From contig CAZSSQ010000064.1 in NCBI GenBank assembly GCA_964609465.1, positions 1 through 14,435 of the forward strand: a stretch of 14,435 nucleotides of DNA. Reading direction: 5' to 3'. Position 1 is the first letter of the stretch, and each line of letters opens with the position of its first letter. Positions 6,157 to 14,145 of this stretch are shown piece after piece. The notes under the pieces are model-generated. The model had not been told where the DNA came from. It saw only the letters and a program-made list of their open reading frames with translations, and did no database searches. Made by a program: the position numbers and the translations under genes. This DNA comes from CAVSBT01 sp964609465. GTDB taxonomy: Bacteria > Chloroflexota > Dehalococcoidia > DSTF01 > JALHUB01.

Positions 6157-7242
6157 GTGAGCGTCCGTAGCTATGCCCTGTTGGTCGGCCTGTCATTGCT
6201 GGGTCTGCTGCTGCTCAGCGCCTGCGGTCGGATCGCTGGCCCTCAAGGTTGGGCAGCGCCTGTCGCCGTCGATGACACTATCCTCGTGACTCTGGAACGG
6301 GGCAAGCTCAGCGCCATCGACCAGCAGACGAACCAGCAGACCTGGCACTTCCCGTCTAAGGACGCCAAGAACATAGACCTGAAGGCCATCTACGGGACGC
6401 CGGTGATCGGGGACGGCCGCGTCTACGTGGGCGGCTTCGACGGCACCTTCTATGCCCTGGACCTGGCAACGGGGGAGGTGCTCTGGGAGCGGAAGACGGC
6501 CGCCGCCATCATCGGTGGGGCCGCCCTGGCCGACGGCACGGTGTACGTCGGTTCGTCCGACAAGAAGCTCTATGCCTTCGACGCCGCGAGCGGCGCCCCC
6601 CGCTGGCACCCCTTCGAAACCCAGGGCGACATCTGGTCGACGCCGGTGGTGGAACAGGGTACCGTGTACGTCACGTCCATGGACAAGCGGCTGTACGCCC
6701 TGGACGCCGCCACGGGTCAGCCAAAGTGGGCGAAGCCTTTCGAGGCCGACGGTGCCATACCATCGACGCCCGCCCTGGCCGGGGATAGGCTCTATGTAGG
6801 CGCCCTGGATAACCGCCTCTATGCCCTGGACAAGGCCACGGGGGAAGAGGCCTGGTCCTTCAAGGCCGACAACTGGATCTGGTGCGACCCCCTGGTCGTG
6901 GACGGTGTGGTCTATGTGGGGGGCTTGGATCACCAGGTCTATGCGCTCGATGCCGCCACCGGGGAGCCTCGCTGGTCCAGCCCGTTCGCCGCGAAGGCGC
7001 CCGTCCGCGCCCGGCCGGCCCTGGCAGGGGGCGTCCTAGTGGTGGCCGAACAGGACGGCCAGGTGTACGGCCTGGACCCGGCCACCGGTCAGGAGCGCTG
7101 GCCTTCCATCGCGCTGGATTCAGGGGTACTGGCTAACCCGCTGGTAATGGACAATGAGGTGTTCCTGAGCGCCCGCAACGGAGACCTGCTGCGCGTGGAC
7201 GCCGAAACAGGGAGCTTCAGCCTGGTGGCCAGCGCTCCCTAA
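6157..7242 (+). CDS. PQQ-like (BamB-type) beta-propeller lipoprotein
   Basis: 361 residues from the GTG at 6157. This start gives a compact lipoprotein signal: MSVRS, hydrophobic YALLVGLSLLGLLLL, lipobox LSAC with Cys23. A TTG at 6079 is also in frame (387 residues) and has GGAGG only 3 nt before it, but it adds a proline/arginine-rich extension and would place parS inside the gene. About eight repeats of roughly 40 residues follow, each with a VYVG strand, a YALDAATG turn and a closing Trp (for example FYALDLATGEVLW, LYALDAATGQPKW, VYALDAATGEPRW). This is the PQQ-like/BamB eight-bladed propeller pattern. No enzymatic motif is apparent, so a scaffold or assembly role is more likely than a dehydrogenase. 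Its place between yidD and yidC suggests a link to membrane-protein insertion (inference). Confidence 0.85.
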   Translation: MSVRSYALLVGLSLLGLLLLSACGRIAGPQGWAAPVAVDDTILVTLERGKLSAIDQQTNQQTWHFPSKDAKNIDLKAIYGTPVIGDGRVYVGGFDGTFYALDLATGEVLWERKTAAAIIGGAALADGTVYVGSSDKKLYAFDAASGAPRWHPFETQGDIWSTPVVEQGTVYVTSMDKRLYALDAATGQPKWAKPFEADGAIPSTPALAGDRLYVGALDNRLYALDKATGEEAWSFKADNWIWCDPLVVDGVVYVGGLDHQVYALDAATGEPRWSSPFAAKAPVRARPALAGGVLVVAEQDGQVYGLDPATGQERWPSIALDSGVLANPLVMDNEVFLSARNGDLLRVDAETGSFSLVASAP

Positions 7243-7257
7243 GGTGACAGGCTACCG

Positions 7258-8157
7258 ATGGATCCCCTAGACCTAGTCGCCCTGCTGTTCAACGTCTTCC
7301 TGGTGGACCCCATGACCAACATACTCATAGTGCTGGCCAGGTTTTCTGCCGGCAGCTTCGGCATCGCCATCATCGTCTTCACGTTCATTATCCGCGGCTT
7401 CACCTTTCCCCTCACCCTGCGCCAGATACGCGCTTCAAGGGCCATGTCGGTCATCCAGCCCCGGCTGCAAGAGATCCAGAAGAAGTACAAGGACCCGCGC
7501 CGGCGTTCCGAGGAGACGATGAAGCTGTACAAGGAGGCCGGGGTCAATCCGGCAGGCTGCATCCTCCCCATGCTCGTCCAGTTCCCCATCTGGATCGCCC
7601 TCTACCAGACCATCCGCCTCGTCCTGGGCTCGACACCGGAGAGCTTCATCGACCTCTCGCAGCGCCTCTATCCGTGGGCCTACGTGCGGCAGGCCGTACC
7701 TTTGGAGAACGGCTTCCTCTGGATGAACCTGGCGGAGCCGGACACCACCTTTCTCCTCGCCATCCTCGTCGGAGCCTCCACCTGGGTGCAGCAGAAGATG
7801 ACCACTCCCAGGAACATAGGCGACGAGCGGCAGCAGTCCATGAGCAACACGATGCTGTGGATGATGCCCCTCATGTTCGCCTGGTTCACCCTCACTGTGC
7901 CCAGCGGACTCGCTGTATACTGGGCTGCGACCAACCTGGTGGGCGTCGCCCTTCAGTACTTCTACATGCGGCCGGCGGGCCAGACCTGGCGCGAGGTCTT
8001 TCTTCCCGCACCGTCACCAGCGCGTCGAGCAGCGCCGGCACCCCAGTCGCAGGACGAGGAAGGCGTAGAGGAGCCCGTCACAGCGACAGCATCCACTGCA
8101 TCCCAGACCAGGAGCAAAAGGAGACGTTCTCGTGGAAGGCGTCGAGGAAAGCGGTAA
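7258..8157 (+). CDS. yidC: Membrane protein insertase YidC/Oxa1
   Basis: 299 residues of the short type, lacking the large periplasmic P1 domain of proteobacterial YidC. It inserts and folds membrane proteins alone or with Sec. Hydrophobic segments are visible at about 20-45, 100-120, 160-175 and 200-240. The conserved groove arginine is Arg46 (FTFIIRGFTFPLTLRQ). PRLQEIQKKYKDPRRR forms the cytoplasmic helical hairpin, and CILPMLVQFPIWIALYQ and MMPLMFAWFTLTVPSGLAVY are family landmarks. No lipobox is seen, unlike SpoIIIJ. The C-terminus is highly basic (SKRRRSRGRRRGKR), as in ribosome-binding YidC tails. An AAGGTGA site sits about 10 nt before the ATG. It overlaps jag by 26 nt. Confidence 0.95.
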   Translation: MDPLDLVALLFNVFLVDPMTNILIVLARFSAGSFGIAIIVFTFIIRGFTFPLTLRQIRASRAMSVIQPRLQEIQKKYKDPRRRSEETMKLYKEAGVNPAGCILPMLVQFPIWIALYQTIRLVLGSTPESFIDLSQRLYPWAYVRQAVPLENGFLWMNLAEPDTTFLLAILVGASTWVQQKMTTPRNIGDERQQSMSNTMLWMMPLMFAWFTLTVPSGLAVYWAATNLVGVALQYFYMRPAGQTWREVFLPAPSPARRAAPAPQSQDEEGVEEPVTATASTASQTRSKRRRSRGRRRGKR

Positions 8158-8815
8158 GACCGTAGACGAAGCCATTGGGAAGGCGCTGGAGAAGCTGGGG
8201 CTCGATGAGACCGAGGTCGAGATCGAGATCCTCAGCATGGGACGGTCCGGTATCCTGGGCATCGGAGCTGACCGTGCCCGCGTTCTGGTCCGGCCCAAGG
8301 GCGGTGTCGCTGCCCCCGCGCCGGGCGCCGCTCCTTCGACGGGCGAGGACACAGACACAGCCGTCGAAATCCTGGAGCGCCTGCTCGGGCTGATGAATGT
8401 CGATGCCTCCATCCGTGTCCGCGCCCCGGAGACCCCCGGCGATGGCCTGGGCTTGGTGAGGGCTGTTCTGGACGTATCTGGCGAGGACCTTGGCATCCTG
8501 ATCGGCCGGCGGGGCGATACGCTGTCGTCGCTCCAGTTCCTGGTCAACCTCATTGTCAGCCGCAGACTGAAGGCGCGCACCGCCTTCGGCATCGACGTTG
8601 AGGGCTATCGACGCCGGCGCGAGGAGTCCCTCAAGGGGCTCGCCCTGCGCATGGCGGACCGTGTCAAGTCCACGGGCCAGTCGATCACCCTCGAGCCCAT
8701 GCCGCCCAACGAGCGGCGCATCGTCCACCTGGCGCTGGCCAAAGACCCGAACGTCATCACCGTCAGCATCGGCGAGGGAGAGAGCCGAAAGGTAGCCATA
8801 ACTCCACGGCGCTGA
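8132..8815 (+). CDS. jag: RNA-binding protein Jag/KhpB (Jag_N-KH-R3H)
   Basis: 227 residues from a GTG preceded by AAGGAGA (8118-8124). Three modules are visible. The first is Jag_N at about 1-53 (KTVDEAIGKALEKLGL to GILGIGADRARVLV). Next is a KH domain at about 80-145 with the GxxG loop G125-RR-G128 (ILIGRRGDTLSSLQFLVN). Last is an R3H domain at about 160-225 with Arg195-xxx-His199 (NERRIVHLAL). An Ala/Pro linker joins the first two. KhpB/Jag proteins bind RNA and are linked to cell division and envelope homeostasis in Gram-positive bacteria. It follows yidC as in Firmicutes and Chloroflexi, with an overlap implying coupled translation. Family assignment is secure. Confidence 0.95.
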   Translation: MEGVEESGKTVDEAIGKALEKLGLDETEVEIEILSMGRSGILGIGADRARVLVRPKGGVAAPAPGAAPSTGEDTDTAVEILERLLGLMNVDASIRVRAPETPGDGLGLVRAVLDVSGEDLGILIGRRGDTLSSLQFLVNLIVSRRLKARTAFGIDVEGYRRRREESLKGLALRMADRVKSTGQSITLEPMPPNERRIVHLALAKDPNVITVSIGEGESRKVAITPRR

Positions 8816-8849
8816 GGGCCGCTGGGGGTGCTTGGAGGCATCCTGGCGC

Positions 8850-9695
8850 ATGGCGAGGCCCGACTTTCTGGTCATCGGTCACATAGTGAAGGATGTGGTT
8901 CCCGACGGCTGGCGCCTGGGCGGGACGGCGGCCTACGCTTCCCTGCAGGCGAGCCGCCTGGGTCTGCGAGCCGCCGTTGTGACCAGCGCCCCCGCCTCCA
9001 TGGACCTGGCCGCTCTTCTGCCCGGTGTGGACGTGCACCGGGTGCCGTCGCGGCGGGCCACTACCTTCCGCAATTGCTACCACGACGGGCAGCGCAGCCA
9101 GTTCGTGCTCGGCCGCGCTCGAACCCTTGCCCTGAGCGACGTGCCCGATGACTGGCGGACCGCGCCCGTCGTCCTCCTGGGCCCCGTGTGCGGCGAGGTG
9201 GCGCCGGAGGCGACCTCCCTTTTCGCGCAGTCCCTGGTTGGGGTCACGGCCCAGGGCTGGCTGCGGCGGGTGGACTCCCAGCGACGCGTCACAGCCCGCC
9301 CCTGGCCGGACTCGCCGTCGTGGGCGGACGGGCACGCGTTATTCGTATCAGAGGACGACCTCGCTGGTGACACCAGCGCGCTGGATCGCTGGACCGCGGT
9401 TTTCCCCGTAGTCGCGTATACTCAGGCGTCGCGGGGCGCCTGCCTGCACGTTGATGGGCGCTGGTGCCATATCGAGGCCTTTCCCGAACACGAGGTGGAC
9501 CCGACCGGCGCTGGCGACGTGTTTGCTGCCGCCTTCCTGGCCCGTCTCTACGATACCCGCGACCCGGCCCTGGCAGCCCGCTTCGCCGCGGCCGCCGCCA
9601 GCATCTCTGTCTCCCGCGAGGGCACCCTGGCCATCGCCGGCCGTCAGGAGGTGGAAGAGAGAATGGCGCAGCACCCGGAGATCCTCCTGCGATGA
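8850..9695 (+). CDS. PfkB-family (ribokinase-like) carbohydrate kinase
   Basis: 281 residues. The N-terminal part has the substrate-side glycine motif in LGGTAAYASLQASRLGLRA. The C-terminal PfkB signature is VDPTGAGDVFAAAFLARL, with Asp223 as the expected catalytic base after the anion-hole TGAG; a nucleotide-side segment YTQASRGACLHVDGR precedes it. The family phosphorylates sugars, nucleosides or inositol; the substrate cannot be read from the sequence. The ATG at 8850 has GGAGG (8834-8838) 11 nt upstream and gives MARPDFLVIGHIV, the usual first strand; a TTG at 8832 is a less likely alternative. It starts 34 nt after jag, and its stop overlaps the parA start (ATGA at 9692-9695). This is the slot where mnmG and rsmG often sit in other genomes. 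Confidence 0.9.
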   Translation: MARPDFLVIGHIVKDVVPDGWRLGGTAAYASLQASRLGLRAAVVTSAPASMDLAALLPGVDVHRVPSRRATTFRNCYHDGQRSQFVLGRARTLALSDVPDDWRTAPVVLLGPVCGEVAPEATSLFAQSLVGVTAQGWLRRVDSQRRVTARPWPDSPSWADGHALFVSEDDLAGDTSALDRWTAVFPVVAYTQASRGACLHVDGRWCHIEAFPEHEVDPTGAGDVFAAAFLARLYDTRDPALAARFAAAAASISVSREGTLAIAGRQEVEERMAQHPEILLR

Positions 9696-10513
9696 CGGTA
9701 CTCGCCCTGGCCAATCAGAAGGGGGGAGTGGGCAAGACCACCACCGCCATCAACCTGGGGGCCTGCCTGGCAGCCCGCGGGCGACGGGTCCTGCTGGTGG
9801 ACGTGGACCCCCAGGCCAACGCCACCGCCGGCCTCGGCCTGAGCGCGCCTCCCTCCCGCAGCATCTATGAGGTGCTCATCGAAGAGGCGACCATCGGCGA
9901 GGTGATTCTGGACACGACGCAGCCCGACCTCTGGCTCGTGCCCTCGGCCTCCGACCTGGCCGGCGCCGAGGTAGAGCTGGTCCCTGCCCCGGGCCGCGAG
10001 TACCGCCTGCGCCGCGCCCTGGACGCTGCCCGCTCCACTTACGATCTGATCATCATCGACTGCCCGCCCTCCCTGAGTCTCCTCACCATCAACGCCCTCA
10101 CCGCCGCCGAGCAGGTCATCGTCCCCGTCCAGTGCGAGTACCTGCCTCTGGAGGGCCTCGGGCAGCTCATCCAGACCCTGGACCTGGTCCGGCGCAACCT
10201 GAACCAGAACCTTCAGCTCCTGGGCCTCCTCCTCACCATGTTCGACGGCCGCACCAACCTGTCCCAGCAGGTGGCCCAGGAGGTGCGCTCTCACTTCCCC
10301 AACACCTTCCAGGCCGTCATACCGCGCAGCGTGCGCCTCGGCGAGGCGCCGAGCTACGGCGTTCCCATCTGCGCCTACGATGCGGGATCGCGGGGCGCCA
10401 GGGCCTACGAGGCCCTGGCCGATGAGGTCCTGTCTATTCTGGACAACCGTCCCACCCCGGCCAGCGGGCGACCGGCACGGCCTGGGACGCCCGTGGGGAG
10501 GAGGCAGCGATGA
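9692..10513 (+). CDS. parA: Chromosome partitioning ATPase ParA/Soj
   Basis: 273 residues. It has the deviant Walker A KGGVGKTT (residues 10-17) with the signature Lys10, VDVDPQAN (36-43) and a Walker B-type IIIDCPPS (Asp123). ParA binds ATP, dimerises on DNA, and is released when ParB stimulates hydrolysis, moving parS-ParB complexes. It has no N-terminal helix-turn-helix, so it is the chromosomal Soj type rather than a plasmid type Ia ParA. The reading frame is open further upstream inside the kinase gene, but ATG 9692 gives the canonical MTVLALANQKGG start and overlaps the kinase stop. It overlaps parB by ATGA. Confidence 0.96.
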   Translation: MTVLALANQKGGVGKTTTAINLGACLAARGRRVLLVDVDPQANATAGLGLSAPPSRSIYEVLIEEATIGEVILDTTQPDLWLVPSASDLAGAEVELVPAPGREYRLRRALDAARSTYDLIIIDCPPSLSLLTINALTAAEQVIVPVQCEYLPLEGLGQLIQTLDLVRRNLNQNLQLLGLLLTMFDGRTNLSQQVAQEVRSHFPNTFQAVIPRSVRLGEAPSYGVPICAYDAGSRGARAYEALADEVLSILDNRPTPASGRPARPGTPVGRRQR

Positions 10514-11364
10514 CGAAGGTGAAAAGCGGCCTGGGCCGAGGGCTGGGCGCCCTCATACCGGCCTTCACGCCCGGAGTAGAGGCCGTAGACGTCGACCTCA
10601 TCGTCTCTAACCCGCACCAGCCAAGAGCCTATATCGACGCCGAGTCTCTGTCCGAGCTGGCTGAGAGCATCCGCGAGCACGGCGTCATCCAGCCGCTCCT
10701 CGTCACCCGCGTCGAGCCCGAGGGTGGCGGCCCCGGCGTTTACCAGCTCATCGCCGGCGAGAGGCGGCTCCAGGCGGCCCGTCTGGCCGGCCTGGCCCGC
10801 GTCCCCGTCGTCGTCAAGGAGGCCACCTCCAGTGAGGTGCTGGAGCTGGCCCTGGTGGAGAACCTCCAGCGGGCTGACCTGAACCCTTTGGAGGAGGCCC
10901 AGGCCTTCCGCCGCCTGGTCGACGAGTTTGGCCTCACCCAGGAGACCATCGCCGCCCGCGTCGGCCGCAGCCGCGCCGCCGTCGCCAACGCCCTGCGCCT
11001 TCTTGCACTCAGCGACGACCTGAAGGCCAGCCTGGCCCGGGGCGAGATCAGCGAGGGCCACGCCCGTGCCCTGCTCGGCATTGCCAGCGAGCCGCAAAGG
11101 CGCCAGGCCTGGCAGAAGGTAGTCGAGCGGGGACTGTCGGTGCGGGACACGGAAGCGCTGGTGCGCCACTGGCCTGCGGCGGCGCGGACGAGGGCGCCCC
11201 GGCGGCGCCCCGACCCGGAGGTGGCCGACCTGGAGGAGCGACTGCGCGCCGCCCTGGGCACACGCGTCAGCCTGAGACGAGGTCGGCGAGGCGGCCGCCT
11301 CACCATTCACTTCTACAGTGACGAGGAACTGCAGGCCCTGCTGGGCCGCCTGCTAGGGAGCTGA
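10510..11364 (+). CDS. parB: Chromosome partitioning protein ParB/Spo0J
   Basis: 284 residues. It starts with the usual ParB leader GLGRGLGALIP, which includes the ParA-stimulating basic region. The N-terminal CTPase domain has NPHQPR (34-39), GERRLQAARLAG (83-94; the last Arg of the common GERRxRA motif is Gln here) and VENLQRADLNPLEEA (116-130). A helix-turn-helix (LTQETIAARVGRSRAAVANALRLL, about 142-165) reads parS. A basic linker (RTRAPRRRP) and a C-terminal dimerisation domain follow. A GGGAGGAGG ribosome site lies just before the ATG. The cognate parS is at 6096-6111. Confidence 0.96.
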   Translation: MTKVKSGLGRGLGALIPAFTPGVEAVDVDLIVSNPHQPRAYIDAESLSELAESIREHGVIQPLLVTRVEPEGGGPGVYQLIAGERRLQAARLAGLARVPVVVKEATSSEVLELALVENLQRADLNPLEEAQAFRRLVDEFGLTQETIAARVGRSRAAVANALRLLALSDDLKASLARGEISEGHARALLGIASEPQRRQAWQKVVERGLSVRDTEALVRHWPAAARTRAPRRRPDPEVADLEERLRAALGTRVSLRRGRRGGRLTIHFYSDEELQALLGRLLGS

Positions 11365-11433
11365 GGCAGGCATGGATCGACTTCATTCTGCGGCCACGGG
11401 GAAGCGAGTGCACCATCTGGATGGGAGTATGAA

Positions 11434-11949
11434 ATGACGCTCTTTCAGCCCTCGAAGGGCAAGCAGGCAGACCGGCTGGAGATCATCGAGGCCCTCCGGC
11501 TCCTGCCCGAGCGGGTTAGCGAGGAAGTGAAGGGGCTCAGCGAGGAGGAGCTACGCTTTCGCCCCGGCGAGGCTCAGTGGTCGCTCAAAGAGGTCATCGG
11601 CCACCTGCGGGACTTCGCCGAGATCGACCACGACCGGCTTTGCAGGATGATCACCCAGGAGAGGCCCTTCCTGCCCGGCTACGACCAGGAGGCCCTGGTC
11701 CGGGAGCGTAACTACCAGGAGGCGGACCTCCCGGCTGTCCTCGAAGAGCTGGCCTCCCTCCGCCGCCAGACGGTTCAAGTCTTGACCGAGCTCGTGGACG
11801 CTAGCTGGACGCGCACCGGCCGTCACGTGGAGCGGGGCACCTTCAGCATCCGCCAGCACGTGGAGCAACTGGTCCGCCACGAGGCGATGCACCTGGAGCA
11901 CATCCGCGCCCTCAGGCAGCAGGCCACCGCCCGGCGCGCTGCCTCCTGA
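11434..11949 (+). CDS. DinB-superfamily (DinB_2-like) putative metal-dependent protein
   Basis: 171 residues predicted as a four-helix bundle. Landmarks are WSLKEVIGHLRDFAEIDHDR with His57, and FSIRQHVEQLVRHEAMHLEHI with His149-xxx-His153. These are spaced like the three-histidine metal site of the DinB/YfiT-like superfamily. Members include thiol-dependent transferases and many uncharacterised proteins; the substrate is unknown. The ATG has GGGAG upstream (11423-11427). A gap of 69 bp follows parB with no obvious promoter or terminator, so it may be read through from the par operon. It converges on the agmatinase-type gene 22 bp away. Confidence 0.85.
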   Translation: MTLFQPSKGKQADRLEIIEALRLLPERVSEEVKGLSEEELRFRPGEAQWSLKEVIGHLRDFAEIDHDRLCRMITQERPFLPGYDQEALVRERNYQEADLPAVLEELASLRRQTVQVLTELVDASWTRTGRHVERGTFSIRQHVEQLVRHEAMHLEHIRALRQQATARRAAS

Positions 11950-11971
11950 GCCTGCCCACCCCTTCCTACCC

Positions 11972-12862
11972 CTAGGGGCTCAGGGCCAGCCCGATGAGGC
12001 GATAGGTCAGCTTGGCGGCCGCCTGGGCGCAGGCCTCCGGGCCGAGGTGCGGCGCCAGCTCCGTCACGTCGAACCCCACGATGCGCTTCTCGCGCGCCAG
12101 GGCCGCCAGCAGGTCGCTCACCTCATCCCAGAGGAGGCCGCCGGGCTCCGGCGTCCCCACCGCCGCCATCTGCGAGGGGTCCAGCCCGTCCAGGTCGATG
12201 GTGACGTAGACGTTCTCGCGCAGGGGCGCCACCAGGGCATCCGGCCCCGCCTCGCGCAGCGCCCGGGGCGAGTGGAAGGGGAGCCGTCTCTCGCGGATGA
12301 AGGCCACCTCCTCGGCGGAGGCGCTGCGCAGGCCCACCTGCACCAGTGGCTCGCCCTCGCCGACAGGCAGGGCCTCCAGGATGCGCCGCAGGGTGCAGGC
12401 GTGGTTGTAGGGGGTATCGAGGTACTCCTCCCGCAGGTCGGCGTGGGCGTCTACAGCCAGCACCGACAGGTCGCGCCGGCGGCCGACGTGGGCGCGCAGA
12501 GCGCCGACGGCGACGGAGTGCTCGCCCCCCAGGGTGACGACGAACTTGCCACCATCCAGCAACTCTCCCACCACCTCGTCCACCCGGCGCAGCATGGCGT
12601 CCGGGCTGCCGGCGTGGACGGCCAGTTCCGGCAACGTATGGATGCCCACTCGGTACGGCTCCCAGCCCAGGGCCAGGTCATGAAGCTCCATATCCTCAGA
12701 GGCGTCGATGATGGCGCGAGGCCCGTCGCGGGCGCCGGCCCTGGCGGTGGTTGTGGAATCGTAGGGGATGGGCAGGACGACGACGCGCGCGCTGGCGAAG
12801 TCCGTGAACTCCGGGGGCGGCGCAGCGAAGCAGCGAGGGGGGTAGAAGCGTTTGTCAGCCAA
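11972..12862 (-). CDS. speB: Agmatinase/ureohydrolase (arginase) family protein
   Basis: 296 residues, normal for the family, which uses two Mn ions to hydrolyse guanidino substrates to urea plus an amine (agmatine to putrescine for SpeB). All metal motifs are present: GGEHS with His115; DAHADLRE with Asp138, His140, Asp142; TIDLDGLDP with Asp223 and Asp225. NHACTLRRI (153-161), GTPEPGG (236-242) and GFDVTELAP (263-271) also match. Agmatine is the best guess; related guanidino compounds remain possible. The start is a TTG with AAGGG 7 nt upstream (12870-12874). A deoxyhypusine-synthase-like gene lies upstream beyond fic on the same strand, which supports a polyamine role. Confidence 0.9.
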   Translation of the reverse strand: MADKRFYPPRCFAAPPPEFTDFASARVVVLPIPYDSTTTARAGARDGPRAIIDASEDMELHDLALGWEPYRVGIHTLPELAVHAGSPDAMLRRVDEVVGELLDGGKFVVTLGGEHSVAVGALRAHVGRRRDLSVLAVDAHADLREEYLDTPYNHACTLRRILEALPVGEGEPLVQVGLRSASAEEVAFIRERRLPFHSPRALREAGPDALVAPLRENVYVTIDLDGLDPSQMAAVGTPEPGGLLWDEVSDLLAALAREKRIVGFDVTELAPHLGPEACAQAAAKLTYRLIGLALSP

Positions 12863-12893
12863 TGATGAACCCTTGTTTTACCCCGTTAGCATT

Positions 12894-12910
12894 GACAGGC
12901 GCACAATTTC
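12894..12910 (-). promoter_or_regulatory. Leader motif shared with the radical SAM gene
   Basis: On the minus strand GAAATTGTGCGCCTGTC lies 31 nt before the agmatinase start. The same sequence minus two bases, GAAATTGTGCCTGTC (708-722), lies 16 nt before the radical SAM start. No clear promoter for the agmatinase gene was found around it. It could be a regulator or RNA-level site, or chance. Confidence 0.3.
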
Positions 12911-12924
12911 AGTGAGGCACCATT

Positions 12925-12934
12925 GAATGAAATA
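12925..12934 (+). repeat. Left copy of a 10-bp inverted repeat flanking fic
   Basis: GAATGAAATA, whose exact reverse complement TATTTCATTC lies at 14146-14155, just upstream of the fic start. The pair brackets the fic gene. Confidence 0.4.
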
Positions 12935-12936
12935 GT

Positions 12937-12952
12937 GTGTTCAAAAGAACAC
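12937..12952. repeat. Hairpin/palindrome between fic and the agmatinase gene
   Basis: GTGTTC-AAAA-GAACAC is a perfect 6-bp inverted repeat with a 4-nt loop. It lies 22 bp beyond the fic stop codon and 74 bp upstream of the agmatinase start. It lacks a following U-run, so it is a poor intrinsic terminator and may instead be an operator. Confidence 0.4.
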
Positions 12953-12974
12953 TTCTCGGATCGCCGTGGGCATC

Positions 12975-14141
12975 CTACTCCTCAGACGGCAAGGCTTCGT
13001 CCATGACCTGTATGAGTCCTTCTGCGACGAAGACGCGGCCTCTGCGCACGCCGGTGATTTCTCGGAGGATACCGGCTTCGACTAGCAGCGTGACAGCTCG
13101 GGAGGCAGTGACGTAGCTAACCTCGAGCATGCGCTGCGCCCCGCGAACGGTAAGCGCCGGTCGTGCGAAGAGAGCGTCAAGAAGTCTCTGGGCGCTGGCC
13201 GCCCCTTTTACCCGGAGGAGCCTACGTCGGTACTCTTCGCGCAGGCCGAAGATTCTCCTTGATCTCTCTGCACCGTCGCGCGCTTGCTTAATAACGCCAC
13301 TGAGGAAAAACCCGAGCCAGTTTGCCCAGTCCCCTGAGGTCCTGATTGCCTGAAGCCTGTCGTAGTACTCCTGTTTGTGCTCTTCAAAGAAGGCGCTCAG
13401 GTAGAGGAGTGGCTGGGGCAGGTGCCTGTTGGCACACAGATAGAGGGTGATCAACAACCGGCCGAGCCTTCCGTTGCCGTCGCGGAAGGGATGGATCGCC
13501 TCGAACTGGTAGTGCACGAGGGCGCACTGAACGAGGGGAGGCATGGTCAACCTCTCATGCAGAAAACGTTCCCAGTCGTCAAGAGCATCTGCCATCTCGC
13601 CCACCGGTGGAGGGACGTATATGGCATCCTCAAGAGCGTAGGTTGGAGGCTGTCCTATCCAGTTCTGGACAGTTCGAAATTCCCCCGGCGTCCGGTCGCT
13701 GCCACGCACGCCCTCAAGCAAACGCGCGTGAAGCTCACGCACCAGGCGTTGGCCCAGCGGCAACTCCGCCAGCCGGGCGACTCCGTAGTGGGCTGCACTG
13801 ACATAGTTCGCGACCTCCCGAACATCACGTGACGCCGGGGTTCTTTCCTGGGCGGCCTCGAAGAGGAAGAGGTCGGAGAGAGAGGCCTGAGTGCCCTCGA
13901 TGCGGGACGAAAGTACAGCTTCACGGCTCAAGAATGGCGATATCAGCAAGTAGGGATTGGGCAGGGTGGCTCCGATGCCAGCCAGCGTTCCCAGAGCACG
14001 GTCGGCATCTGAAAGCAGGGCCACAAGCTCGATGTCTAGGTCGATGGATCGTGGGAGGGGGGCCGGGACGAACGCCCAATACCCCTGGGGCGTCTCGACC
14101 AGGCGACCGGTGGGACTGTCGGCAAGGGCGGCAACGTCCAC
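12975..14141 (-). CDS. Fic-family protein, putative AMP transferase with self-inhibitory helix and C-terminal winged helix
   Basis: 388 residues from a GTG at 14141. Domain order: a Fic_N-type region (about 25-100) carrying the inhibitory-helix motif S78-SRI-E82-G83; the Fic core with the complete active site HPFRDGNGRLGR (His217, Asp221, Asn223, Arg225, Arg228); and a helix-turn-helix-like tail (about 315-375: LTVRGAQRMLEVSYVTASRAVTLL). Fic proteins transfer AMP from ATP to Ser/Thr/Tyr hydroxyls. The N-terminal inhibitory helix makes this class II, autoinhibited until its glutamate is displaced. The target is unknown. It sits alone between two polyamine-type genes, with lower-GC flanks and 10-bp inverted repeats. 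No antitoxin-like small gene is present, as expected for class II. Confidence 0.93.
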   Translation of the reverse strand: MDVAALADSPTGRLVETPQGYWAFVPAPLPRSIDLDIELVALLSDADRALGTLAGIGATLPNPYLLISPFLSREAVLSSRIEGTQASLSDLFLFEAAQERTPASRDVREVANYVSAAHYGVARLAELPLGQRLVRELHARLLEGVRGSDRTPGEFRTVQNWIGQPPTYALEDAIYVPPPVGEMADALDDWERFLHERLTMPPLVQCALVHYQFEAIHPFRDGNGRLGRLLITLYLCANRHLPQPLLYLSAFFEEHKQEYYDRLQAIRTSGDWANWLGFFLSGVIKQARDGAERSRRIFGLREEYRRRLLRVKGAASAQRLLDALFARPALTVRGAQRMLEVSYVTASRAVTLLVEAGILREITGVRRGRVFVAEGLIQVMDEALPSEE

Positions 14142-14145
14142 GGCT

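Noticed and set aside
6193..6933. 246-codon minus-strand frame opposite the propeller gene
   Set aside because: It mirrors the repeats of the real gene and shows no independent signal.
10405..11310. 301-codon minus-strand frame opposite parB
   Set aside because: parB is unmistakable on the plus strand; the opposite frame has no recognisable domain and no start context.
11969..11978. CCCCTAGGGG palindrome between the convergent dinB-like and agmatinase genes, as a terminator
   Set aside because: No loop and no T-run on either side, and it overlaps the agmatinase stop codon. Location is suggestive but structure is not.
12047..12865. 272-codon plus-strand frame opposite the agmatinase gene
   Set aside because: The minus strand holds all metal-binding motifs of the ureohydrolase family; the plus frame is low-complexity Arg/Gln/Val/His.
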